DNA from: an uncultured Bacteroidales bacterium | Lineage (GTDB): Bacteria > Bacteroidota > Bacteroidia > Bacteroidales > UBA932 | Length of the DNA: 7,634 nt | NCBI GenBank assembly: GCA_902461985.1 | Contig: CABQAB010000097.1 | Span: 1-7,634 of the forward strand | Direction: 5' to 3' | Shown: positions 1-6,333 of the stretch, piece by piece | How positions within the stretch are numbered: the stretch's first letter is position 1 | Layout: each line of letters starts with the position of its first letter | Program-made: the position numbers and the translations under genes | Notes under the pieces: generated by a model | What the model was told of the DNA's origin: nothing | The model's input: the letters and a program-made list of their open reading frames with translations, nothing else | The model's database searches: none

Positions 1-1743
1 GATCTCGGCAGGAGCTTCGTATTTTACAACGATACCGCCTTGCGCCATCTGTGGAGAGCCTTTGTAAGAACCCTTCTTACCTGCCACTATGATTTTGCCT
101 CCGACCTCGAGGTTGAGTTGAGTGATATTGTATTTGTCCTTGTCAAGAACAGTAACTCTGTAAATATACACCTCACCGGTTTCATCCTTGATGTTGATAT
201 TGGCATTGTTGTAACCTTCGCTCACCTCCTTGATACTGGAAATTTCTCCGCTCACAAGATATTGGGTGTCATCTTCAGCGGCTGCAAGGAATTCAGCAAC
301 CGTTGCAGGAGTGTAGCGGACATGGCTTACATATACTCCCCCCTGCGCCATTTGCGGTGTACCCTTGTATGAAGATCTTGTCCCTATGACAGTTATATAG
401 TCATTCTCCTGAAGTCCCAGATCTTCGATATTTCCTTCAGTGGTGACTGTTCTGTATAACAAAACAGTCTCACCAAGGGCACCAGCTATAGTGATATCTG
501 CGTTGTGATACTGGGAAGAAGCTGAAATAGAACGAATAAAACCACTAACGCGGTACTGTTTATATTTGTCTTCCGGGGCAGCGAGGAATTCGGCAACGGT
601 AACATCTATGACATCACCATCCTGAGTGAATTCATAAGCCATTTCAGTCTTGCTTTCCTTACCGCTCTCATCATTAACCAGTGTGGAAGAGAAGTTGATG
701 GCACCCGCACGTGTCGGACCTGCGTTTGGAAGAATCTTCACTGCAACGAGTGCGGTGTCGGCAGGATTCTGCTCAAGTTTGGTCGGGATGCCTTCCTTTG
801 AAGAGATGCCGGTAACCTGAATCCAATCCTTACACTCTTCCGGGATTGAATAGTCTACGTTTCTTCCCTTGAAAGCCACTTTGACTTCAAAGTCGTCTCC
901 TTCTTTAGCGTAAGTTGCAGACTCGGTAACGACCTTAAGCAGAGATTTTTCTATGTCAAGAACTGTCACGTTTACGAGTTCGACAGTTGTGCCATAAGTT
1001 GTCTTTGGACCTTCGACATAAACGACATCTCCGACCTCGAGACCCCATTCTGAGAACTTCTTCTCTTCTCCATTGGCGTTCAAAGTACCATAGATGTAGA
1101 TGGTGTTGTCAGTCTTGTGAGAATCATCTTTGAGATACCAGTTGCCGTATGTTGTATTTACGATGCTCGTACATACGCCTCTAACCCTATATGTCTTGCC
1201 GTCCGGACCATTGATAACCTCGTTGCAGGTGGCGTCTTCAGGCGCGATTGAACCCTGACGTACAACGAAATGCTGTTTGGAACTTCCGCAGACAAGTGCC
1301 AGTGTGATTTCTCTTCCGGCTTTAGATGGGTCAGCCTTGAAAGTGATTTTTGTTTCTCCGGCAGGAATTTCAGAAGCAATAGTCGCTCCATCTTTGGTTG
1401 TGTAGTAAGTACCCTCTACTTTGAGCCATGAATCTTTCGTATTCGAAGCGTCTACGTCCGCCCAGTTGGTAAGAGTGCCATAATAGTCATGTTTTGCCTT
1501 GATGGTCTTTCCGTCAGCGCCTTTGCTGAAGCTGAGCACCTGCGGCCATGATTCGTTAATCACGAATTTCCATGGTTCGGTGCTGGTGACAGTCAGCACT
1601 GCAGAACCTCCAGTCTCTGGAATCGTAAGGAACGTCTGGTCCAGTTTGATGTTTTCAAACGAATCAGTCGGCATATCCTTCACACACCCTGAAAAAAGAA
1701 GGGCGGAAGCGAAAATAGCTGAAAATATTTTGTTGAGTTTCAT
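1..1743 (-). CDS. Surface lipoprotein with BACON-like and three OB-fold-like domains (3' end off window)
   Basis: The frame is open from the ATG at 1743-1741 to the left edge (581 codons, no stop), so the gene is partial at its 3' end. The N-terminus is a lipoprotein signal: MKLNK, a short hydrophobic stretch, then the lipobox LFSGC with the acylated cysteine at residue 20. Visible layout: residues ~32-165 resemble a BACON/Ig-like domain (alternating strands, a DSWLKVE segment, ending FVVRQG); ~172-265 an OB-fold-like domain (NTTYGNWYLKDD, IYIYG, LEVGDVVYVEG); ~267-375 a second, more diverged Ig/BACON-like segment ending YEFTQDG; ~379-475 and ~480-576 two OB-fold-like repeats, each starting TVAEFLAA and ending with SYKG(T/S)PQMAQGG. 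It starts 15 bases after the stop of the TonB-dependent receptor gene, which implies one operon and a shared outer-membrane role. Similar OB-fold domains occur in Bacteroidota secreted proteins, often of unknown ligand. It is not SusD-like. The function is unknown; binding of a polymer such as nucleic acid or glycan is only inference. Confidence 0.9.
   Translation of the reverse strand, partial: MKLNKIFSAIFASALLFSGCVKDMPTDSFENIKLDQTFLTIPETGGSAVLTVTSTEPWKFVINESWPQVLSFSKGADGKTIKAKHDYYGTLTNWADVDASNTKDSWLKVEGTYYTTKDGATIASEIPAGETKITFKADPSKAGREITLALVCGSSKQHFVVRQGSIAPEDATCNEVINGPDGKTYRVRGVCTSIVNTTYGNWYLKDDSHKTDNTIYIYGTLNANGEEKKFSEWGLEVGDVVYVEGPKTTYGTTVELVNVTVLDIEKSLLKVVTESATYAKEGDDFEVKVAFKGRNVDYSIPEECKDWIQVTGISSKEGIPTKLEQNPADTALVAVKILPNAGPTRAGAINFSSTLVNDESGKESKTEMAYEFTQDGDVIDVTVAEFLAAPEDKYKQYRVSGFIRSISASSQYHNADITIAGALGETVLLYRTVTTEGNIEDLGLQENDYITVIGTRSSYKGTPQMAQGGVYVSHVRYTPATVAEFLAAAEDDTQYLVSGEISSIKEVSEGYNNANINIKDETGEVYIYRVTVLDKDKYNITQLNLEVGGKIIVAGKKGSYKGSPQMAQGGIVVKYEAPAEI
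16..603 (-). repeat. Tandem duplication of an OB-fold-like domain inside the lipoprotein gene
   Basis: Two adjacent units of about 95 residues (603-319 and 303-16) share the opening TVAEFLAA, a central YRVSG/YLVSG strand followed by SI, an xNAxI strand, a VLLYR/VYIYR strand, and the closing SYKGTPQMAQGG or SYKGSPQMAQGG. The identical residues are often encoded by different synonymous codons (for example the two PQMAQGG stretches). The duplication is therefore old and kept at protein level, not a recent DNA copy. A third, more diverged OB-fold-like unit lies upstream in the gene at about 1194-949. The array may continue beyond the left edge. Confidence 0.8.
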
Positions 1744-1758
1744 TGTTTCCCGGAATGA

Positions 1759-4700
1759 TTAGTTGAACATATATTTGATTCCGACTGAAGCATACCAGCA
1801 CTGGCCGATAGTCGTTACCGGCACGAAGGTCTTGGTATTAGCACTGATCTTGCTCTCGCCTTTCGCGTTTTTAGGAGTAGAGAATACAGGATAGCCTTCA
1901 GCATCCGTAAGCTCATATTTGAGAATACGTCCGTTGCCGCTTGATGCGAATTCAGGATTCATCTGCTTCATCACACCCCAGTTGTAGTTGAAGAGGTTCA
2001 TCACGTTCTTGACGTCCACGCTGAGCTGGATAGTGTTGGTAGATTTCCCGACCTTGAATTTGAAATCGTGCTTGTAACTGAAATCGAGTCTGTTTGTCCA
2101 AGGCGAATACACACTGTATGCCTCGGCATATTTGCCCTGATTCTTCTTGAGGTACGGATCTTTGTGAACGAAATCCATGAAGTTGTCACGGTCGGCTTCT
2201 GAAACGAATCTGAACTCGTTGTTGGCAACCTGCTCGTCTGTAGGGATGTAGATTGCGTCGTAGTTGTAACCGTCGCCGTTCATGTCATTGACCGTAGTGT
2301 ATGAATAGTTGTAACCGCCACGGAAAGACTCCCAAATCAAGCTGAAGTGGTTGTTGCCTTTGTCATGATAAGTCAGGGAAGCAACGAAACGGTCAGGAGT
2401 TACATACTGAGAGTTATGAAGGTCGATGTTGTTCGGACCTTTGGAAGTGGAAACGTAAGTAAATGCAGATTCAGCGTTTGAACCAGGCATACCTGTGAGT
2501 TCCTTGGCGCCGGTGCGCGTGTATGCAGCCATCAGGCTGAGACACTCCCACGGACGCATGTTGAGCGTGAAGTTTGCGGAATAGCCGTAGCCCTTGTTGG
2601 TGTTCTCAAGGACGAAAGCCTTTGTAGTGCCTCTGAATTCAGCAGGATAGATAGGACGGTTGTCCGCACCTTTCCACTGAGCGAATCCGTTTACAGGAAG
2701 CATGGACCAGTCTGAAATGGTGACACCGTTTACAGTCTTGTTGAAAATACCTTCGGCACTGATTGAGAATGGGAACGGAGTCGGGATCTTGTAGTCAATT
2801 GCAAGGGAAGTCTTCCATACCTGAGGCATCTTGAACTTAGGGTCGACGGCAGAAATAGATGAAGGAAGAGCACCATCTTCAGCGGAAATGGTTGAAGGGA
2901 AGCCCATGTCGATAAGTTTGTCAAGCAAAGCCTGAGTCGTGGCCTTCTTGTTTCCGTCAACTACGAGTCCGCCGGCGAATTGAGACAGAATATCGTTTAC
3001 ACTTCCGTAGTTTGCCTTGACAGCATCAGGAAGTTTGTCATATTTCGTAGAAGGACCGATCTGGGCCTGGTACTGCACCATACCTGAGTTCGTAGGCATA
3101 TTGGTGAAGAATACAAGCGGAAGACGACCGGAGAAGAGGCCTGTACCACCTCTGAGGCTGAGGCTCTTGTCTTCGAGGATATCCCATTTGAAACCTACTC
3201 TCGGAGAAACGGTAACACTTGCAGTAGGCCATTTACCGGTGTCGATGTGCTGCTCTGTGTAACCGTATTTCTTAGGGTAGTAAGCAAGTTCCTTGATGGC
3301 GTTGTTGGTCATAAGATCCTGATTGTCAAAGAATAGACCGTCAAGACGGAGACCATATGTGAGTTTGAAGTTGTCAAGCGGAGTCCATTCGTCCTGTGCG
3401 TAGAGTCCGACTTTATGGAACTGAACTCTTGCTGCCGGATTCTTTTCGCCGTCGTAACCGTATGTGAGACATACGACTTCAGGAGTTGCGCCGTTGAGGA
3501 AGTCATCAACGCTTCTGTAACGGTAATAACCCGTACCGTTTCTCATGTATGCGTTGTCGGCCATCTGGTATTCGTAGTTCAGACCTCCGGTAATCTTATG
3601 GTTGCCTGTGTAGTAAACGAGGTCATCCTTTACGTTGAATACGGTGTTATGAACTGCATTGTTCCATGTGAACAGTTCGTAACCGAGAGCCATGTACTGA
3701 GTTGTGGTATTTGTGCCGTCATGGATGTCTATGAACGGGAACTCATCAGAGTTGGAACCGCGGACGTCATCCAATTTCGAGAATGTTGCAAGGAACTGGT
3801 TTGACAGATTGTCGCTGATTCTGGTATTCAAATCCACTGATACAGTATGTACATTGTTGTTCATGGAATACATCGAATTGGCGAAAGCCATCGAATAAAG
3901 AGACGTTCTGCCGTATGCAGACCTTTCGCCACCGTCCATTGAACTTGCGTTAGGAGCCATCCAAGATGTGTTGCCGGTATAGTTGTAACGAAGAGCAAGG
4001 TGATTCTTGTCGTTGATGTTCCAGTCCAGACGGGCGAGAACCTTGAGATTGTCCTGATCCGCAGGGAAAGAGGAGAAAGAGCCTGTGTCGTAGCCGTATT
4101 TCTCTTTTACGAACTCTGACACTCTCTCCATGTCGGCTACTGAAGTATAAGAAATGGATTTGTCAGCATTTCCCACTCCATTTTCAGAGGCTCTCCACTT
4201 GATGACTTCAGAAGGAGTCTGGGTGTACTCTGCATTGACGAAGAAGAAGAGCTTGTTCTTTACGATAGGGCCGCCGAGGGTGAGACCGTAAGTGGTGTTG
4301 CGGTCTTTGTCGCGTGCGGAAGCGATTTCCACACCTGCGGCTTTGCTACCTCTCATGTTCTCGTTCCTGTGATAAACATAAGCGGAGCCTTTGAAAGTGT
4401 TCGTTCCTGATTTTGTGACCGCGTTCACGCCGCCGCCGATGAAGTTGGTCTGACGCACGTCGTAAGGGGAGATGACAACCTGAAGCTCCTCGATGGCGTC
4501 AATGGAAATAGGATTTCCGCCGCCCGGAAGGTTGTCGCTCAAACCGAAGTTGTTGTTGAAGTTTGCACCGTCAACAGTGAAGTTGGCAGTACGTCCGTCA
4601 GCGCCGGCGAAACTCATACCATTTCCGCCGTATGGGGACAATCTTGTAACATCTGTAATGCTGCGGGAAACCGTAGGCAAAGTCTCGATGTCGGACCTTG

Positions 4701-5127
4701 AGATGTTAGTCGCTGCGCCGGTCTTCTCAGCTGAGAATTTGGATGCAGGGGTTGCAATGACAATCGCTTCTCCGAGCATGAGCTTGTCTTCCTTGAGGTT
4801 GACGTTGAGACTTGAGGTCTCGGCAAGCTGGAGAGTGATGTCAGTGTAAGTCACTGTCTGAAATCCCAGGCAAGAGAATTCAACAGAGTAAGGACCGCCG
4901 GCACGCATGCCGTTAATAACAAAGCGGCCTTGTTCATTAGACACGGCCGCATACTTTGTTCCTGATTCTGTGTGGGTTGCAACAACTGCAGCTCCAATAA
5001 CCGGAGCACCCGATTCATCAGAAACACGACCGTTGAGACCTGACGTGGTGACTTGGGCGAAAGCCGTTGCACCAAACATCACAACTGTGGCCAGAAGGCA
5101 CAGCATACACCTAATTGTTTGTTTCAT
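1759..5127 (-). CDS. Oar-like TonB-dependent outer-membrane receptor
   Basis: An intact 1122-residue outer-membrane protein. Residues 1-24 are a Sec signal peptide with probable cleavage after AFA, before QVTTSG. Residues ~28-112 form a carboxypeptidase-regulatory-like beta-sandwich (LNGRVSDESGAPVIGAAVVA, then EQGRFVINGMRAGGPYSV). Residues ~120-240 are the TonB plug (DIETLPTVSRSITDVTRLSP, FTVDGANFNN, IEELQVVISPYDVRQTNFIG, GGVNAVTKSGTN). The rest is a 22-strand-type barrel with aromatic-rich strands, starting around GSAYVYHRN and TLGGPIVKNKLFFFVNAEY and ending WYASVGIKYMFN. The plug and LGGPIVKNKLFFF pattern match Oar-like TonB-dependent proteins rather than SusC. The family moves substrates across the outer membrane using TonB/ExbBD energy; in Myxococcus an Oar protein is needed for protease secretion, so export is possible as well as import. 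The start is chosen because it yields the full signal peptide and sits about 30 bases from a good promoter. It is the first gene of the unit with the lipoprotein. The substrate is unknown. Confidence 0.93.
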   Translation of the reverse strand: MKQTIRCMLCLLATVVMFGATAFAQVTTSGLNGRVSDESGAPVIGAAVVATHTESGTKYAAVSNEQGRFVINGMRAGGPYSVEFSCLGFQTVTYTDITLQLAETSSLNVNLKEDKLMLGEAIVIATPASKFSAEKTGAATNISRSDIETLPTVSRSITDVTRLSPYGGNGMSFAGADGRTANFTVDGANFNNNFGLSDNLPGGGNPISIDAIEELQVVISPYDVRQTNFIGGGVNAVTKSGTNTFKGSAYVYHRNENMRGSKAAGVEIASARDKDRNTTYGLTLGGPIVKNKLFFFVNAEYTQTPSEVIKWRASENGVGNADKSISYTSVADMERVSEFVKEKYGYDTGSFSSFPADQDNLKVLARLDWNINDKNHLALRYNYTGNTSWMAPNASSMDGGERSAYGRTSLYSMAFANSMYSMNNNVHTVSVDLNTRISDNLSNQFLATFSKLDDVRGSNSDEFPFIDIHDGTNTTTQYMALGYELFTWNNAVHNTVFNVKDDLVYYTGNHKITGGLNYEYQMADNAYMRNGTGYYRYRSVDDFLNGATPEVVCLTYGYDGEKNPAARVQFHKVGLYAQDEWTPLDNFKLTYGLRLDGLFFDNQDLMTNNAIKELAYYPKKYGYTEQHIDTGKWPTASVTVSPRVGFKWDILEDKSLSLRGGTGLFSGRLPLVFFTNMPTNSGMVQYQAQIGPSTKYDKLPDAVKANYGSVNDILSQFAGGLVVDGNKKATTQALLDKLIDMGFPSTISAEDGALPSSISAVDPKFKMPQVWKTSLAIDYKIPTPFPFSISAEGIFNKTVNGVTISDWSMLPVNGFAQWKGADNRPIYPAEFRGTTKAFVLENTNKGYGYSANFTLNMRPWECLSLMAAYTRTGAKELTGMPGSNAESAFTYVSTSKGPNNIDLHNSQYVTPDRFVASLTYHDKGNNHFSLIWESFRGGYNYSYTTVNDMNGDGYNYDAIYIPTDEQVANNEFRFVSEADRDNFMDFVHKDPYLKKNQGKYAEAYSVYSPWTNRLDFSYKHDFKFKVGKSTNTIQLSVDVKNVMNLFNYNWGVMKQMNPEFASSGNGRILKYELTDAEGYPVFSTPKNAKGESKISANTKTFVPVTTIGQCWYASVGIKYMFN

Positions 5128-5162
5128 AACGTTTTGATAGGTTTATATAAAAATAACGTCCG

Positions 5163-5194
5163 CAAAGGTACTACTTAAATCCCACTTTCTAAAA
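5163..5194 (-). promoter_or_regulatory. Bacteroidota-type promoter for the TonB receptor/lipoprotein operon
   Basis: Read on the minus strand, TACCTTTG (5170-5163) matches the Bacteroidota -7 consensus TAnnTTTG exactly. A T-rich -33 element (TTATTTT, 5197-5191) lies 20 bases upstream, the usual spacing. The predicted start of transcription is near 5157, which gives a leader of about 30 AT-rich bases before the ATG at 5127. No Shine-Dalgarno sequence is visible, as is normal for the phylum. Confidence 0.7.
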
Positions 5195-5222
5195 TAAAAA
5201 CGCAAAATCCAGGCTTATTTTA
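5190..5222. repeat. Perfect 8-bp inverted repeat joining the two divergent -33 regions
   Basis: TAAAATAA (5190-5197) and TTATTTTA (5215-5222) are exact reverse complements separated by 17 bases. Each arm contains the -33-like element of one of the two divergent promoters. It may simply reflect two similar promoters placed back to back in AT-rich DNA, or be a binding site that affects both directions. Confidence 0.5.
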
Positions 5223-5248
5223 TAAAACTGAAAATATTTGTAGATTTG
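5215..5248 (+). promoter_or_regulatory. Bacteroidota-type promoter for miaA
   Basis: TAGATTTG at 5241-5248 matches the TAnnTTTG -7 consensus, with TTATTTT at 5215-5221 as a -33-like element 19 bases upstream. Transcription would start near 5253-5256, giving a leader of about 65 bases before the miaA ATG at 5319. The -33 element lacks the final G of the TTTG consensus, so the -7 match carries most of the weight. Confidence 0.6.
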
Positions 5249-5253
5249 CGTTC

Positions 5254-5277
5254 AGCACATCTTGTCACGGATGTGTT
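5254..5277 (+). other. Hairpin at the predicted 5' end of the miaA transcript
   Basis: CACATC (5256-5261) pairs with GATGTG (5270-5275) around an 8-base loop, and a G-U and an A-U pair extend the stem to 8 bp. It starts at, or within a few bases of, the predicted transcription start. A short 5'-end stem can stabilise an mRNA. No U-run follows that would make it a convincing terminator. Function unproven. Confidence 0.4.
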
Positions 5278-5318
5278 TATATCATTATGCGATGAAGTTA
5301 TGAAAGATAATTGAGCCT

Positions 5319-6329
5319 ATGTCAGCAAAAAGCTTCACACCGCCTCCTGCAATGGCAGAACTGCCCAAACCGGAAACAATAGATATACCGGCCATCCTCG
5401 ACTCATATCAGAAGGGCGAAATCGACCTTATATGCATACTTGGACCGACAGCTTCGGGGAAAACCAGATACGCTGTCCGCCTTGCAAAGGAAATCAACAG
5501 GCTCACTGGGGCTGAGAGGGCGGAAATCATCTCGGCGGACTCCCGGCAGGTCTATCGCGGCATGGACATAGGCACAGGAAAGGATATGGGCGAATACGAC
5601 GGCATCCCATGTCACCTCGTGGACATTGCCGACCCGGGCAGCAAATACAACATCTACGAATACCAGCGCGATTTCGAAAAGGCCTACCGCGACATTATAG
5701 GCCGTGGAGGTATTCCAATACTATGCGGAGGCTCAGGGCTTTATATCGAGGCTGCCACCTGCGGATATTCGCTGCCTGACGTGCCTGCCGACCCGCAGTT
5801 GAGGTCGGAACTGGAAAAAAGGGACATGGAAGAACTGATTGCGATGCTCGCCAGCATGAAGACTCTGCACAATTCCACAGACTACGACAGTAAAAAGCGT
5901 CTGATAAGGGCTTTGGAGATAGCCATATATGAAAAGGAGCACCCGGTCACAAGGACTTCATTCCTTCCCAAGCATACATATTATATAGGTACGCTCGTTT
6001 CACGGGAGGTCAGAAACGCCCGCATTGACGCACGTCTCGATGCCAGGTTAGAGGAGGGCATGGTCGATGAAGTCCGCATGCTGCTCGACGGGACCCATCC
6101 CGCTCTCCCGAAAGATGAAAACGGGAAAGCCCGTGCAGTTCCGGCCGAAGACCTTATCTACTACGGGCTTGAGTACAAATTCCTTACATTATATATAACA
6201 GGCGAACTGACTTTCGAACAGATGAAACTGCAGCTCGCCACGGCAATACATCAGTTCGCCAAACGCCAGATGACCTGGTTCCGTGGCATGGAACGTAAAG
6301 GCCTCACCATCCACTGGGTTCAAGTATGA
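5319..6329 (+). CDS. miaA: tRNA dimethylallyltransferase MiaA
   Basis: Cytoplasmic enzyme that transfers a dimethylallyl group from dimethylallyl diphosphate to N6 of adenosine 37 in tRNAs reading codons that start with U, giving i6A37. The 336-residue protein shows the family signatures: P-loop GPTASGKT (42-49), ISADSRQVYRGMDIGTGK (71-88) with the conserved Asp74, GGSGLY (137-142; GGTGLY in most members), the tRNA-binding region with KKRLIRALEI (192-201), ARLEEGMVDEVRMLL (242-256), EDLIYYGLEYKF (277-288), and the C-terminal FAKRQMTWFRGME (313-325). About 38 residues precede the P-loop strand, longer than in many homologues. The ATG at 5319 is the first in-frame start after a TGA at 5301; an internal ATG at 5352 (Met12) is the alternative. 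The sequence resembles the second MiaA type found in Bacteroidota (GTGKDMGEY, YYGLEYKFLTLY, GLTIHW), so another miaA copy may exist elsewhere. Its 3' end faces metK with 3 bases between stops. Confidence 0.96.
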   Translation: MSAKSFTPPPAMAELPKPETIDIPAILDSYQKGEIDLICILGPTASGKTRYAVRLAKEINRLTGAERAEIISADSRQVYRGMDIGTGKDMGEYDGIPCHLVDIADPGSKYNIYEYQRDFEKAYRDIIGRGGIPILCGGSGLYIEAATCGYSLPDVPADPQLRSELEKRDMEELIAMLASMKTLHNSTDYDSKKRLIRALEIAIYEKEHPVTRTSFLPKHTYYIGTLVSREVRNARIDARLDARLEEGMVDEVRMLLDGTHPALPKDENGKARAVPAEDLIYYGLEYKFLTLYITGELTFEQMKLQLATAIHQFAKRQMTWFRGMERKGLTIHWVQV

Positions 6330-6333
6330 TGGT
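6306..6333. terminator. Weak imperfect hairpin across the miaA/metK convergent junction
   Basis: ACCATC (6306-6311) pairs with GATGGT (6328-6333). Inside it ACT (6313-6315) pairs with AGT (6323-6325), giving a 9-bp stem with a small internal loop and a 7-base apical loop. It covers the miaA stop codon and reaches the first base of the metK stop. There is no clear U-run on either side and GC content is modest, so it is at best a weak bidirectional terminator. It is noted because no other terminator candidate fits between these convergent genes. Confidence 0.25.

Noticed and set aside
40..372. Plus-strand ORF of 110 codons
   Set aside because: It lies opposite the open lipoprotein frame, which has a lipobox and repeated domains; the plus-strand translation has no recognisable motif.
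1744..1758. Possible terminator or promoter between the receptor and lipoprotein genes
   Set aside because: The gap is only 15 bases, with no stem-loop, U-run or TAnnTTTG element; co-transcription is the simpler reading.
3415..3804. Plus-strand ORF of 129 codons
   Set aside because: It is antisense to the receptor barrel, with valine/cysteine-rich low-information content typical of a complementary-strand shadow and no promoter or motif of its own.
4493..4849. Plus-strand ORF of 118 codons
   Set aside because: It is antisense to the plug domain of the receptor, whose frame shows clear family motifs throughout.
1759..5127. SusC-type glycan receptor
   Set aside because: The plug and barrel signatures are Oar-like and the next gene is not SusD-like, so a polysaccharide utilisation locus is not supported.
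5126..5159. Direct repeat ATAACGT at 5126-5132 and 5153-5159 in the receptor leader
   Set aside because: It is only 7 bases long in AT-rich DNA and one copy overlaps the start codon; too short to call an operator.
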